A program made the translations under genes and the position numbers. A DNA stretch of 64,000 bases from Alkalicoccus halolimnae (GTDB taxonomy: Bacteria > Bacillota > Bacilli > Bacillales > Salisediminibacteriaceae): the NCBI RefSeq assembly GCF_008014775.2, contig NZ_CP144914.1, forward strand, positions 3,410,001 through 3,474,000, written 5' to 3'. A model generated the notes under the pieces. The model was not told the origin of the DNA, did not search any database, and saw only the letters and a program-made list of their open reading frames with translations. This document shows, piece by piece, positions 17,332 through 26,854 of this stretch (its first letter is position 1; each line of letters begins with the position of its first letter).

Positions 17332-17521
17332 GAGGCGACGCTCCTGTTCCGATAATTTTTCGCGAATGACGCAGAGGCAGGCAGCTTCCGGGAAAGGTGG
17401 TCTGCTGCTTTCAGCAAAGGTTTTCCCTTTCCCTGTTCCGGGGGAAACTGCCTGTTCTTATTTCTATATCTATATGTAATCTTACGCTTGTTCGGGCTGT
17501 AAGACAACTGTATTTAGTCAT

Positions 17522-17556
17522 AAAAAAGCAGGCAGGAAAAATCCCTGCCTGCTTCG
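17522..17556 (-). terminator. Terminator after the L31 gene
   Basis: AAGCAGGCAGG (17526-17536) pairs with CCTGCCTGCTT (17544-17554), followed on the minus strand by TTTTTTATG. Confidence 0.85.
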
Positions 17557-17565
17557 TCCGGAATA

Positions 17566-17808
17566 TTATACTCCGTATTTTTTTCTGAACTTGTCTACAC
17601 GTCCACCAGCGTCTGCGAACTTCTGCTTACCAGTATAGAAAGGGTGAGAATCAGAAGAAACTTCCACTGTATAAAGCGGGTAAGTGTTTCCGTCTTCCCA
17701 TTCCACTGTGTTGTCCGTATGCGCTGTAGAACCGCTCAAGAACATGAATCCAGTACTTGAATCCTTAAATACGACTTTACGGTATTCTGGGTGAATTCCT
17801 TGTTTCAT
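17566..17808 (-). CDS. rpmE2: 50S ribosomal protein L31, type B
   Basis: The 80-residue protein begins [14 protein letters not shown], has [16 protein letters not shown] and ends KFRKKYGV. The first region lacks the paired cysteines of type A L31, so it does not need zinc. It occupies the site between rho and tdk where Bacillus subtilis has the zinc-containing rpmE. Its start follows a GGAAGGAG-like site and it probably has its own promoter in the gap upstream. Confidence 0.95.
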   Translation of the reverse strand: MKQGIHPEYRKVVFKDSSTGFMFLSGSTAHTDNTVEWEDGNTYPLYTVEVSSDSHPFYTGKQKFADAGGRVDKFRKKYGV

Positions 17809-18384
17809 GTCTATTCAACTCCTTCCGCCCTGAATCTTTCGAAACAGAGTAAGTCTGTGCTGATCACTTCCACACATAGAAAGATTATATCAAGGGTCAC
17901 TGAAGAATGCAATAAGCTATTTCTCTTTTTGAGAGGCTGCCTCGAAAATAAAACTTTGTGAAAGTCTGTTATTGATATATATAGATATATTGAACTTATT
18001 AATTAATCTCCACTTCTGTAACCAGCCGCTTTCGTTTCCATGGGGACGCTTTCCGGGCGGGCCGGCCTCAGCTAATTCCGTCCTCCCTTTGGTCGGGCGG
18101 AATGGATCTTCGGCTCGTCCTTTATCGCCCAGGAGTCGCCCCATGTACCCTGCAGCGGCCTGTTCTCCATTTCTGTTCTCTGCAGGTATGATCTGCGGTT
18201 AAAAATGATAACACCCTTCTTTCTTTCGATAGAGAAGACCGCTTTAGAGGTTATACATTTTATTTTTATAAATATTAAGTTCAATTTATATAGAACGTTT
18301 TTATGACTATTAGTCTGGTTACCTGAAAAAAAAGACCTATGAAACAGATGGAGGTGAATCCATTTCACAAGCCGCTCTTTTTGT
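17809..18384. repeat. Family A dispersed repeat between the L31 gene and the CoADR-rhodanese gene
   Basis: From about 17935 (gaggctgcctcgaaaataaa) to about 18210 runs a near full-length family A copy with the core cgctttcgtttccatgggg, the ggccggcctcagctaatt block and the gtcgccccatgta block. It matches 62225-62460 and, inverted, 20736-20925. Beyond 18210 is AT-rich sequence with no recognisable gene. Confidence 0.75.
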
Positions 18385-20043
18385 TTATTTCTTAACTACG
18401 TGAGCATTCCTGTACATCTCGCTGTAAGTTTTATATCCCCCGCTTAAGTTGCGGGCTTTATAGCCATTTCCTTTAAGAATTCGTACGGCAAGGTATCCCC
18501 GCAGGCCTACTTGACAAGTGATATTTATGATTCTGTCTTTCGGCAGCTCCTGGAGACGGTCCCGCAGGTTATCGAGCTCGATATTCACTGCTCCCGGAAT
18601 GGTGCCTTTTTCAAATTCTCCGGGGGTGCGTACGTCCACCAGTATTTCTCCGGCATTCATTCGCTCTCTTACCTCACCGGCGTGAATGATGTCTATTTCT
18701 CCATCTGCGACGTGAGACGCTGCATATCCGATCATGTTTACCGGGTCTTTAGCAGAGGAATATGGAGGGGCGTAGGAGAGCTCCAATTCCTGGAGATCGT
18801 ATACTGTAAGACCGCCTTTTACAGCAGTCGCTATAACATCCACACGCTTGTCTACGCCGTCTTTTCCTACAGCCTGCACCCCGAAAATCTTTCCATCTCC
18901 GGGACTGAATATAAGTTTCATTGCGATAGGCGAAGCACCCGGATAGTAGCCTGCGTGGGAGAGCGGATGGATATGCACCGCTTTGAAATCTATGCCTGCT
19001 TCCCTAAGAGTTTTTTCATTGTTCCCAGCGGAAGCTGCGGTCAAATCAAAAACTTTGGCAACAGCTGTTCCGAGCGTCCCTGAATAAGCTTTTGGGTCAC
19101 CGCTGATCGTATCCGCAGCAATCCTCCCCTGCCGGTTTGCCGGCCACGCAAGCGGCACCATAACAGGCGTATTTAATATATAATCTGTCGTCTCCACGGC
19201 ATCACCTACAGCATAAATGTCCGGATCTTCTGTTTGAAGATATTTGTTAACAGCAATTCCGCCCCGATCCCCCAGGGGTAATCCGGCTTTTACTGCCAGT
19301 TCATTCTCCGGCGTTACCCCGATAGATAAAATAGTAATATCACTTGAAAGTTCTCTGCCGCTTGATAGAACCACTTTTTGTCCTTTCTGTTTGAACTCCT
19401 TTACCCCGTCATTCAAATGCAGATCTGTGTAATCGCGTATTCGGTTTTCAACAATGGCAGCCATTTCTTTATCCAGTGGTGCCATGACCTGGTCTGCCAT
19501 CTCCACGATTGTTACGTTAAGACCTCTGGCATGAAGATTTTCCGCCATTTCCAGACCGATGAATCCTCCGCCAATGACGACTGCCTGTTTCGGTTTATGG
19601 TTGTCCACCCATGCTTTTATGCGGTCTGTATCAGGAATATCTCTTAACGTAAACAGATTTTCCGCTTCCGTTAAACCCGGGATTGGCGGGATAACCGGCC
19701 GTGCTCCAGGGGAGAGAAGAAGTTTGTCATAGGATTCCGTATATTCTTCTCCTGTAGGAAGATGTATAACTGACACCGTTTTATTCTCCCGGTTCACAGA
19801 CATGACTTCTGTTTCATTTCGAACATCCAGCCTGAATCTCCGGGTCATTCCCTCCACCGTCTGGACGAGAAGCTTCTCCCGTTCTTCTATTGCCCCGCCT
19901 ATGTAGTAAGGCAGCCCGCAGTTTGCAAACGAAACGTATTTTCCTTTTTCAAATACGACAATTTCGGTTTCTTCGCTGATTCTCCTGAGACGAGCTGCAG
20001 CACTCGCTCCTCCCGCCACTCCGCCTACGATGATAACTTTCAT
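18385..20043 (-). CDS. CoA-disulfide/persulfide reductase fused to rhodanese
   Basis: The 552-residue protein joins a CoADR module (about residues 1-445: MKVIIVGGVAGGASAAARLRR, active Cys in SFANCGLPYYIGG, second Rossmann motif VVIGGGFIGLEMAE, YAPPYSSAKDP) to a C-terminal rhodanese domain (about 460-552) with active cysteine in ITCQVGLRGY. This matches CoADR-RHD enzymes, which reduce CoA disulfide and protein or CoA persulfides with NAD(P)H. I chose the ATG at 20043, which has GGAGGG upstream; the open frame extends 31 codons further without a ribosome site. A strong promoter with CsoR-like motifs precedes it. Confidence 0.92.
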   Translation of the reverse strand: MKVIIVGGVAGGASAAARLRRISEETEIVVFEKGKYVSFANCGLPYYIGGAIEEREKLLVQTVEGMTRRFRLDVRNETEVMSVNRENKTVSVIHLPTGEEYTESYDKLLLSPGARPVIPPIPGLTEAENLFTLRDIPDTDRIKAWVDNHKPKQAVVIGGGFIGLEMAENLHARGLNVTIVEMADQVMAPLDKEMAAIVENRIRDYTDLHLNDGVKEFKQKGQKVVLSSGRELSSDITILSIGVTPENELAVKAGLPLGDRGGIAVNKYLQTEDPDIYAVGDAVETTDYILNTPVMVPLAWPANRQGRIAADTISGDPKAYSGTLGTAVAKVFDLTAASAGNNEKTLREAGIDFKAVHIHPLSHAGYYPGASPIAMKLIFSPGDGKIFGVQAVGKDGVDKRVDVIATAVKGGLTVYDLQELELSYAPPYSSAKDPVNMIGYAASHVADGEIDIIHAGEVRERMNAGEILVDVRTPGEFEKGTIPGAVNIELDNLRDRLQELPKDRIINITCQVGLRGYLAVRILKGNGYKARNLSGGYKTYSEMYRNAHVVKK

Positions 20044-20084
20044 AATAAATCCCTCCATATAAGTTATGTGAAACATTGAACTTA

Positions 20085-20145
20085 ATACCCTTACAGGTAT
20101 AATAGCATCTGGTTTTGCGGTTGTCAAATAGGGCAAGGGGTATTT
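20085..20145 (-). promoter_or_regulatory. CoADR-rhodanese promoter with two CsoR/CstR-like motifs
   Basis: On the minus strand TTGACA (20122-20127) and TATTAT (20099-20104) are 17 bases apart, a near-consensus SigA promoter. The dyad ATACC-N6-GGTAT (20085-20100) overlaps the -10 box and start site. ATACCCCTTGCCCTAT (about 20129-20144) abuts the -35 box. Both resemble operators of copper or persulfide sensors of the CsoR superfamily. Confidence 0.65.
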
Positions 20146-20369
20146 TACGTGTGTTGACGTTGGGATATTCCGCGTGCTCCCCAGCCGCTTAACGGAGAGG
20201 ATACGTGTCCGGAAAGGTTTTTCGTGGATGCGAAGCCTGGACGCGATGATTTGGGTCTTTCCAAAAAGGCTATGTTAAGGAAATTTATTTCCAGTTAAAG
20301 AAATTTATGATACGGTAAGGTTATCTAAATTTACGAGGTGAACATAAATTAAGTACCGAGGAGGATTTT

Positions 20370-20606
20370 ATGAATAATAAGAAGAAGCTGCTACTGTTTT
20401 TGGGGGCGGTGGCAGCGGGGACGTTCTTTATATTTCCACTATTGTCTATACTGGGTGTTCCAGGTTTTGAGGTTGTGTTAACTACTTTATTCGGTGAAAA
20501 TAGTATCTTTGCTTTGATATTCTCATTGCTGCTTGTTCTTATAGTTATTTTTCTGCTTGTTAAACCTGCTAAAAAAGATGATTCATCTACTATTAATGAT
20601 ACTTAA
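20370..20606 (+). CDS. Small two-helix membrane protein, unknown
   Basis: The 78-residue product has a basic N-terminus (MNNKKKLL), two hydrophobic helices (about residues 7-30 and 42-65) and a charged tail. GAGGAGG lies 6 bases before the ATG, supporting translation. No family is recognised. It is isolated, transcribed opposite to rho, and its sequence is more AT-rich than its neighbours. The dyad GGAAATTTATTTCC (20279-20292), related to the gnd/dctP repeat core, lies 77 bases upstream and may be coincidental. Confidence 0.65.
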   Translation: MNNKKKLLLFLGAVAAGTFFIFPLLSILGVPGFEVVLTTLFGENSIFALIFSLLLVLIVIFLLVKPAKKDDSSTINDT

Positions 20607-20729
20607 CAGAAACTACGGACTCGTTTGTTTAACAATCAGATATTATAAAAATGGCCTTCTATAGGAATGGAACTACTCCTTTATACAGGTAGAATGAATG
20701 ATGGTCAAAAAGGGATCTTCTTTATTTAG

Positions 20730-20919
20730 AAGAACAGATTCTGCTCCGTATTTTTACGGGGAGCTGGAGTGGACATGGGGCGACTTCGGGGCGATGGAGG
20801 ACGAGCCGAAGATCTATCTCCCCCGATCGCAGGGAGGAAGGAATTAGCTGAGGCCGGCCCTGCGCGCCCATGGAAACGAAGGCGCACGCTTATCCGCTTT
20901 ATTTTCAAGACAGCATTCC
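20730..20919 (-). repeat. Family A dispersed repeat, inverted copy
   Basis: The reverse complement reads cttgaaaataaagcgg, then the family A core ending with the gtcgccccatgtccactccag and taaaaatacggagcag blocks, matching 62225-62460 and 17935-18210. It abuts the rho terminator. Confidence 0.75.
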
Positions 20920-20968
20920 AAAAAGGCAGCAGGCATCCTGTTTTTTACAGGAGCCTGCTGCCTTTTAT
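20920..20968 (-). terminator. rho terminator
   Basis: AAAAGGCAGCAGGC (20921-20934) pairs with GCCTGCTGCCTTTT (20953-20966), a 14-bp stem with U-run, 40 bases after the rho stop. An inner stem TCCTG/CAGGA extends it. Confidence 0.9.
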
Positions 20969-21007
20969 TTATATTCACTTTCGATCGTTTTTCATTCTTC
21001 CTGTCAA

Positions 21008-22288
21008 TTAACTTTTGACGGAGCGGCTTTGTTTGCCGCGTTCAAAGGAAGCAAAGAACTCTTCGTTCGTTTTCGTTTCTTTTACTTTTTTCAAGAAGCG
21101 TTCCATGTAGTCCGGCTGGTCGTTGAGCGTGCGGCGGATCGCCCACAGATCTTCAATCTGCTGTTCCGGAAGCAGCAGCTCTTCGCGCCGCGTGCTGGAG
21201 CGGCGTATGTCGATTGCCGGGTAGATACGCTTTTCGGCGAGCTTGCGGTCCAGATGAAGCTCCATGTTGCCTGTTCCTTTAAATTCTTCATATATTACAT
21301 CATCCATGCGCGAGCCGGTTTCGACAAGCGCGGTGGCGAGGATGGTCAGGCTTCCACCTTCTTCAATATTCCGTGCCGCTCCAAAGAAACGCTTCGGACG
21401 GTGGAAGCTTGCCGGATCAATACCACCGGAAAGGGTACGCCCGCTCGGTGGCACGACGAGGTTGTAGGCACGCGCCAGGCGTGTAATGCTGTCCATCAGA
21501 ATGACAACATCCTTTTTCGATTCTACGAGACGCATCGCGCGGTCTAAAACGAGTTCTGCCACCTTGATATGATTTTCCGGCACTTCGTCAAAGGTGGAGC
21601 TGACGACTTCCCCTTTAATCGATCGTTCCATATCCGTTACTTCTTCCGGGCGTTCATCAATCAGGAGAACGATGATTTCCATTTCAGGATGATTTTCTGC
21701 GATGCTGTTCGCTACTTCCTTCAACAGCAGCGTTTTACCGGCTTTAGGAGGTGCTACGATAAGGCCGCGCTGTCCGTAGCCTACCGGAGCAATCATGTCG
21801 AGAACACGGGAGGCCACGAGGTTCGGCTGATGTTCCAGCGTCATTTTCTTTTCCGGGTACAGCGGCGTCAGCTGTGGAAAGTGCGGGCGCTCACTTGCTT
21901 TTTCCGGGTCATCGCCATTGACGGCTGCTACCTGGAGAAGACCGTAGTAGCGCTCGTTTTCCTTCGGCTTGCGTACTTTACCGGATACGCGGTCTCCGTT
22001 GCGGAGTTTGAAGCGGCGGATCTGGGAAGCAGAGATGTAGATATCCTGCGGGCTCGGCTTATACGTATTGGAACGGAGAAAACCGAAGCCTTCCGACTGG
22101 ATAACTTCCAGCACTCCTTCCATGAACATAAGATCTTCGTTTTCTGCCTGTTTTTTGAAAATGGCAAAAATCAGTTCTTTCTTTGAGAGCTGGCTGTAGT
22201 AGGAGACTTTATGTTCCTTTGCGAGCTCATAGAGTTCTTTCAGTTTCAAATGTTCCATTTCTTTTAATGTTACACCCATATATGTCAC
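21008..22288 (-). CDS. rho: Transcription termination factor Rho
   Basis: The 426-residue protein has the N-terminal Rho domain ([24 protein letters not shown]), the RNA-binding cold-shock-like domain with [18 protein letters not shown], the Walker A region [17 protein letters not shown], Walker [17 protein letters not shown] and the R-loop [20 protein letters not shown]. The hexameric RNA helicase ends transcription of untranslated RNA. The start is GTG at 22288 (AAAAAGG just upstream); an ATG three codons later is possible. It follows murA and ends in a strong terminator. Confidence 0.97.
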   Translation of the reverse strand: MTYMGVTLKEMEHLKLKELYELAKEHKVSYYSQLSKKELIFAIFKKQAENEDLMFMEGVLEVIQSEGFGFLRSNTYKPSPQDIYISASQIRRFKLRNGDRVSGKVRKPKENERYYGLLQVAAVNGDDPEKASERPHFPQLTPLYPEKKMTLEHQPNLVASRVLDMIAPVGYGQRGLIVAPPKAGKTLLLKEVANSIAENHPEMEIIVLLIDERPEEVTDMERSIKGEVVSSTFDEVPENHIKVAELVLDRAMRLVESKKDVVILMDSITRLARAYNLVVPPSGRTLSGGIDPASFHRPKRFFGAARNIEEGGSLTILATALVETGSRMDDVIYEEFKGTGNMELHLDRKLAEKRIYPAIDIRRSSTRREELLLPEQQIEDLWAIRRTLNDQPDYMERFLKKVKETKTNEEFFASFERGKQSRSVKS

Positions 22289-22487
22289 CAGACCTTTTTA
22301 TAATTTAACGCTGTGTTTTTTATTTCAGGGAGTTATTGTAAAGATGAAAGTTCAGGAGAGAACTTGTGTGCAGGAAGATTTTTTCGAAGAATAGCTTCAT
22401 CTATCTAAGCATATTTTCGTGGAGCTGACAATAGCCGGGGAAGAAATCCGGGCAGGAAGAAAAGCCTTCAGGGGTTGGCAGAAGCCT

Positions 22488-22524
22488 TCCCGCCGGCAGA
22501 AAACCGGCGGGGGGATTTTTCTTT
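22488..22524 (+). terminator. Plus-strand terminator hairpin facing the 3' end of murA
   Basis: CCCGCCGG (22489-22496) pairs with CCGGCGGG (22504-22511), followed on the plus strand by GGGATTTTTCTTTTTC. The U-run is only on the plus strand, so it would stop antisense transcription entering murA rather than murA mRNA. Confidence 0.55.
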
Positions 22525-22525
22525 T

Positions 22526-23812
22526 TCAGGAATTTTCGATTTCCTCTTTTTCAGCCGCTGACAGTTTTTCACGCCAGATTACGGCTCCAAGATTCGTCAA
22601 TTTTTCTTCTAAATTCGCATAGCCGCGGTCGATGTGGGAAACGTTCGTGATTTCGGTGACTCCTTCCGCCATCAGGCCGGCTGCGACAAGGGCAGCCCCG
22701 GCGCGAAGATCCGTAGCGCTCACTTTTGCCCCCTGAAGCTTTGTTTTTCCGTTGATCAGGGCAGAACGTCCTTCCACTTTGATGTCGGCACCCATTCTTC
22801 TCAGTTCATCCGTATGCTTAAAGCGGGCATTGTAAATCGTATCTGTCACCATGCTCACTCCTGCTGCCTTTGTAAGCAGGGCAGTTATCGGCTGCTGAAG
22901 ATCCGTAGCAAATCCCGGATAGACGAGTGTTTTAATATCGACCGGGTTTAACTCTTTTTTACTTTCAATATAAATGGAGTCATCTCCTGCCTCCACTGTC
23001 ACTCCCATTTCCCGGAGTTTGGAACTGAGAGATTCGAGATGGAGGGGAATAATGTTGTCTATCGTTACCCCGCTGCCCATTGCAGCAGCAAAAATCATAT
23101 AAGTGCCTGCTTCAATACGGTCGGGTATGATCGAATGACGACAGCCGTGGAGTTCCTCGACTCCGTCGATACGGATCATATTCGTACCCGCTCCTTTTAT
23201 TTTCGCTCCCATATTGGAAAGCAGCGTAGCGACATCGATGATTTCCGGCTCCTTTGCCGCGTTCTCAATCACCGTGCGTCCTTCCGCTTTAACTGCAGCG
23301 AGCATAATATTAATCGTTGCGCCTACACTGACGACATCGAGATAAATTCTCGCGCCTGTAAGCTTTTCGGCCTGCAGGTAAATCGCTCCCTGCTCATTCG
23401 TCACTTTTGCACCGAGTGCTTCAAATCCTTTTATGTGCTGATCAATCGGCCGCGGACCGAGGTTACACCCTCCGGGAAGACCGATGACTGCTTTTTTAAA
23501 CTTGCCGAGCATCGCTCCCATCATGTAATAGGAGGCCCGGAGCTTTTTGACACGGCCGTTCGGCAGCGGCATCGAGATCATATTTTCCGGATTCACCGTA
23601 AGAGACTCCTCGGAAAGAGTCGTTTCTGCTCCTGCTTCTTCAAGCAGCTCCGCGAGAATGGTGATGTCTGATATAGCCGGCAGGTTGTCAATTGTTACTG
23701 CGGAATCCGCCATGATAGCAGCTGGTATCAGGGCCACGGCGCTGTTTTTAGCACCGCTGACGCTGACGTGCCCTTTCAGTGGCTGTCCGCCTTTTATAAG
23801 TAGTTTGTCCAT
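22526..23812 (-). CDS. murAB: UDP-N-acetylglucosamine 1-carboxyvinyltransferase (MurAB/MurZ)
   Basis: The 428-residue protein has the EPSP-synthase-like fold signatures: [17 protein letters not shown], the catalytic cysteine loop [15 protein letters not shown] (about residue 117), and [17 protein letters not shown]. It transfers enolpyruvate from PEP to UDP-GlcNAc, the first step of peptidoglycan synthesis, and is the fosfomycin target. Its position between tal and rho identifies it as the second paralogue (murAB, also called murZ). GAAAGGA precedes the ATG. Confidence 0.95.
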   Translation of the reverse strand: MDKLLIKGGQPLKGHVSVSGAKNSAVALIPAAIMADSAVTIDNLPAISDITILAELLEEAGAETTLSEESLTVNPENMISMPLPNGRVKKLRASYYMMGAMLGKFKKAVIGLPGGCNLGPRPIDQHIKGFEALGAKVTNEQGAIYLQAEKLTGARIYLDVVSVGATINIMLAAVKAEGRTVIENAAKEPEIIDVATLLSNMGAKIKGAGTNMIRIDGVEELHGCRHSIIPDRIEAGTYMIFAAAMGSGVTIDNIIPLHLESLSSKLREMGVTVEAGDDSIYIESKKELNPVDIKTLVYPGFATDLQQPITALLTKAAGVSMVTDTIYNARFKHTDELRRMGADIKVEGRSALINGKTKLQGAKVSATDLRAGAALVAAGLMAEGVTEITNVSHIDRGYANLEEKLTNLGAVIWREKLSAAEKEEIENS

Positions 23813-23883
23813 GCAGCATGTCCTTTCTTGCTTGAGAGTAGTCTGAATAGCAGCAGGTGCCGGCAGAGGTATTGTAAATGAAG

Positions 23884-23919
23884 AAAACCGGTCTGCCTGA
23901 AATCAGAACAGACCGGTGC
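23884..23919 (-). terminator. Transaldolase terminator
   Basis: ACCGGTCTG (23887-23895) pairs with CAGACCGGT (23909-23917), followed on the minus strand by TTTTCTTC, eight bases after the tal stop. Confidence 0.85.
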
Positions 23920-23926
23920 AGTAAAT

Positions 23927-24577
23927 TTAAACGCTGGTCTGGGCTTTCTGCCAGTCGCTTAGGAATTTTTCAATTCCTATATCTGTCAGTGGATGCTTCG
24001 TAATCTGTTCAATAACTTTCCACGGAAGCGTAGCAATATGCGCTCCGCGCAGGGCAGATTCTGTCACGTGCTGCGGATGACGGATCGAAGCTGCGATAAT
24101 TTCTGTATCAATACCGTGAAGATCGAAAATTTCTGCAATCGTGGTGATCACTTCGAGCCCGTTCTGGCCGATGTCATCAAGTCTTCCTATGAAGGGAGAA
24201 ACATACGAGGCACCCGCACGCGCTGCAAGCAGCGCCTGGTTTGCTGAAAATACGAGCGTCACGTTCGTTTTAATGCCTGCTTCGCTGAACGTCCGGACAG
24301 CTTTGAGGCCTTCGACAGTCATAGGAACTTTCACTGTGATATTCGGAGCGATTGCTGCCAGTTCTTTTCCTTCACGCACCATCCCTTCCGCGTCCAGGGA
24401 TATGACTTCTGCACTTACTGATTCACTGACGAATTCAGTAATTTCGCGGAGGCGGTCGTGGAAATCCGCCCCTTCTTTTGCAACGAGTGATGGATTAGTT
24501 GTTACCCCTGCGAGAACACCAAGCTCCTGAGCCTTCTTGATTTCGCTGATGTTGGCCGAATCGATGAAAAATTTCAT
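23927..24577 (-). CDS. tal: Transaldolase (TalC/Fsa-type)
   Basis: The 216-residue protein is of the short transaldolase class, beginning [16 protein letters not shown], with [13 protein letters not shown], the Schiff-base lysine in ITVKVPMT (about residue 83) and [15 protein letters not shown]. It transfers dihydroxyacetone units in the pentose phosphate pathway; the related fructose-6-phosphate aldolase activity cannot be excluded. It follows fba as in Bacillus subtilis (ywjH), with a hairpin between. Confidence 0.95.
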   Translation of the reverse strand: MKFFIDSANISEIKKAQELGVLAGVTTNPSLVAKEGADFHDRLREITEFVSESVSAEVISLDAEGMVREGKELAAIAPNITVKVPMTVEGLKAVRTFSEAGIKTNVTLVFSANQALLAARAGASYVSPFIGRLDDIGQNGLEVITTIAEIFDLHGIDTEIIAASIRHPQHVTESALRGAHIATLPWKVIEQITKHPLTDIGIEKFLSDWQKAQTSV

Positions 24578-24625
24578 AACATAAACCCCTCCTGTTTTTA
24601 TGAATGACAGCGCTTTCCAACGCTT

Positions 24626-24664
24626 TAAAAGAAGGAGCCAGTGCTCAAGGCACCGACTGCTTCC
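24626..24664 (-). terminator. fba terminator (imperfect)
   Basis: On the minus strand GGAAGCAGTCGGTGC and GCACTGGCTCCTTC form an imperfect stem with a small loop, followed by TTTTAAAG, just after the fba stop. Confidence 0.6.
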
Positions 24665-24667
24665 AAT

Positions 24668-25537
24668 TTATTTATCTGCCTGACCGGAAGATCCGAATTC
24701 ACGCATTTTACCGATAACTGTCGCTTTGATTGCTTCCCGTGCCGGCCCGAGATATTTACGCGGGTCAATCATGTCGGGATTTTCATCAAGCGTCTTGCGC
24801 ACAGCAGCGACAGACGTGATCTGGTTTTCTGTGTTCACGTTGATTTTAGCTGTTCCGAAAGAGATAGCTTTCTTAATATCTTTTGTCGGAATACCAGTAC
24901 CGCCGTGAAGAACAAGAGGAACTTCCGTGTTTTTCGAAATTGTTTCCATGCGGTCAAAGCCGAGGTTCGGCTCCCCTTTATAAGGTCCGTGTACGGATCC
25001 AAGTGCCGGAGCAAAGCAGTCCACCTGTGTTTCGCGGATCAGTTCGTCGCACTCTTCAGGAATGGCATACGCAGCTTCTGCATCATCTACGATAATGTCG
25101 TCTTCCTGTCCGCCGATACGGCCGAGTTCTGCTTCAACAGATACGCCGAGAAGGTGGGCTACTTCAACCACTTTCTGTGTAAGCGCAATGTTTTCAGCCA
25201 GAGGATAATGGGAACCATCTATCATAACGGAAGTAAATCCGGCATGCATTGCTTCCACACATTTTTCGAAGCTGGATCCGTGGTCGAGGTGAATGGCAAC
25301 CGGTACTGTCGTATTGTAGCTGTCCATAAGACCTTCTACAATCGCGACGACGGACTTAAATCCGCCCATATACTTCGCTGCCCCTTCAGATACACCAAGA
25401 ATAACCGGAGACTGCTCTTCTTCTGCAGCCTGCAGGATGGCCTGAGTGAACTCGAGGTTGTTCAGGTTAAACTGGCCAACACCGTAAGAGTTGGCTTTTG
25501 CTGTTTTCAACATTTCTCGCATTGATACTAAAGGCAT
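24668..25537 (-). CDS. fbaA: Fructose-bisphosphate aldolase, class II
   Basis: The 289-residue enzyme has [15 protein letters not shown] (metal-binding His and catalytic Asp, about residues 78-92), [14 protein letters not shown], a later [12 protein letters not shown] zinc histidine and the VLHGGTGIP phosphate-binding loop. It cleaves fructose 1,6-bisphosphate in glycolysis and acts in reverse in gluconeogenesis. AAGGAGG lies nine bases before the ATG. It sits between spo0F and tal, the usual Bacillus arrangement. Confidence 0.97.
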   Translation of the reverse strand: MPLVSMREMLKTAKANSYGVGQFNLNNLEFTQAILQAAEEEQSPVILGVSEGAAKYMGGFKSVVAIVEGLMDSYNTTVPVAIHLDHGSSFEKCVEAMHAGFTSVMIDGSHYPLAENIALTQKVVEVAHLLGVSVEAELGRIGGQEDDIIVDDAEAAYAIPEECDELIRETQVDCFAPALGSVHGPYKGEPNLGFDRMETISKNTEVPLVLHGGTGIPTKDIKKAISFGTAKINVNTENQITSVAAVRKTLDENPDMIDPRKYLGPAREAIKATVIGKMREFGSSGQADK

Positions 25538-25747
25538 ACGATAAAGTCCTCCTTATGTCACGTGCAAAAATTAGCCCTGCTCAGGCGCTGCCTACACAAA
25601 AACAGGCAAACATGGATAAATCATTATCTCATGTCTGCTGTAAAATTGGACGTTTGTAAACAGCGTGTCAGAAAGGCTCGCAACGATATTATAGCATATT
25701 CACTATAGATTTCACGCTGATTTCCAATATTAATTTTCATACAGCGC

Positions 25748-26122
25748 TTACATCTTTTGTTTGTGGTCAAAAAATTCCCGTATCTTTTTCCGCACACTTT
25801 CTATGTCGAAAGGTTTGGCAAAATGTTCAATTGCACCGAGCTTCTTCGCTTCTTTGATCAATTCCATTTCACCGTAGGCGGTCATAAGGAAAACCTCTGT
25901 CTGGATGTTCCGGCTGCGCATTTCCCTGAGGATTTCGATTCCGTTCATGCCCGGGATTTTCAGATCCAGCAGCACAAGATCCGGCTTTTCTTTATCCAGA
26001 ATCTCCAGCGCTGTTCTGCCATTTGCTGCTTCGTAGGTTTCGTAGCCGTCTTTTTCAAATACTTCTTTCAGCAGGACGCGGATACCGAACTGATCATCCA
26101 CAACCAATAGTTTTTCTTTCAT
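25748..26122 (-). CDS. spo0F: Sporulation phosphorelay response regulator Spo0F
   Basis: The 124-residue single receiver domain begins MKEKLLVVDDQFGIRVLLKEVF and has the acidic pair near residues 10-11, the phosphoacceptor Asp in LVLLDLKIPGMNG (about residue 54), Thr in FLMTAYGE and Lys in HFAKPFD. It has no output domain. Spo0F receives phosphate from sensor kinases and passes it to Spo0B, the route to Spo0A and sporulation. I chose the ATG at 26122 with GAAGGGG upstream; the frame stays open 26 codons further without a ribosome site. It is strong evidence for an endospore-forming lineage. Confidence 0.96.
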   Translation of the reverse strand: MKEKLLVVDDQFGIRVLLKEVFEKDGYETYEAANGRTALEILDKEKPDLVLLDLKIPGMNGIEILREMRSRNIQTEVFLMTAYGEMELIKEAKKLGAIEHFAKPFDIESVRKKIREFFDHKQKM

Positions 26123-26270
26123 GCTGAACCCCTTCCCAGGCTGCTCCGTATTATTCCCTTTAATTACCATACTATGCCACTCTTCTATAAAGATCAACAT
26201 TATCTTTTCCTATTTTTAGAGTATGCTGATAAAATAGGCTGCATTGCTTACTAAAGAAGGAGGAGTTACT

Positions 26271-26783
26271 ATGATGAAAATTTTCGAGACCCAGCTTTCG
26301 GGGATTTTACGGAAGCTGGACGGTGCAGAAATGGAAATAGAGGATGCTGCGAGAATGACGGCCCAGAGCATTTTAAGTGACGGCCACGTGTATGCCGCCG
26401 CGTCCCCGGATCTTGGAGGCATCGTTTCCCAGGCGCTCCACGGAGCAGACGCAGTGCCTGACTGCGGCCGCCTGGAGGCTGACACCCCTCTGTCATCTCT
26501 CGATACGATCTGGCTGTTCACAAATGACGTTGAAGAAACGAGGGCAGAAATGCAGGCGGCTTTTGATTCCGGGGCTGCGCTGGTGCTTGTGATGCCGAAA
26601 AAGACCGGCCATGAATTGGAGCAGGAGGCTTCTTTTATTATCGAAACCAGCGTGACGCGCCCGCTTATTCCGACCGAGTCGGGCAGGCGGATCGGGGAGC
26701 CGCATCTTCTCGTTTCTCTTCACGTCTATTATGCGCTTTATTTTCAATTAATGGAAATTTTAGAGGAGCATGTGGAGGGATGA
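26271..26783 (+). CDS. ywjG: DUF2529 family protein (YwjG)
   Basis: The 170-residue protein matches YwjG by position (between pyrG and spo0F) and sequence. It resembles a SIS-like fold, with alternating hydrophobic strands such as SDGHVYAAASPDLGGIVSQAL and TIWLFTNDVEETR. The function is unknown. The ATG at 26271 has AAGGAGGAG directly upstream; an earlier in-frame start at 26244 lacks one. It is divergent from spo0F and convergent with pyrG. Confidence 0.9.
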   Translation: MMKIFETQLSGILRKLDGAEMEIEDAARMTAQSILSDGHVYAAASPDLGGIVSQALHGADAVPDCGRLEADTPLSSLDTIWLFTNDVEETRAEMQAAFDSGAALVLVMPKKTGHELEQEASFIIETSVTRPLIPTESGRRIGEPHLLVSLHVYYALYFQLMEILEEHVEG

Positions 26784-26825
26784 CTGTTTTTTAAGAAGCG
26801 TCCTTCTTGAGGAAAATCGGTATGA

Positions 26826-26854
26826 AAAACCTGCATGACAGGATTGTCATGCAG
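26826..26854 (-). terminator. Probable pyrG terminator
   Basis: A perfect 10-bp stem CTGCATGACA/TGTCATGCAG with a 4-base loop is followed on the minus strand only by GTTTTTCA. It lies about 470 bases after the pyrG stop. Confidence 0.7.

Noticed and set aside
20044..20136. 31-codon N-terminal extension of the CoADR-rhodanese gene
   Set aside because: It would run through the -10 box and operator of the gene's own promoter; the ATG at 20043 has GGAGGG.
24641..25525. 294-residue open frame antisense to fbaA
   Set aside because: Same reason: fbaA has all catalytic motifs and a ribosome site, the antisense frame has none.
26123..26270. SigH promoter or Spo0A box upstream of spo0F
   Set aside because: ATAGGAAAA resembles a -35 element but no -10 element is found at the proper spacing and no TGTCGAA box is present.
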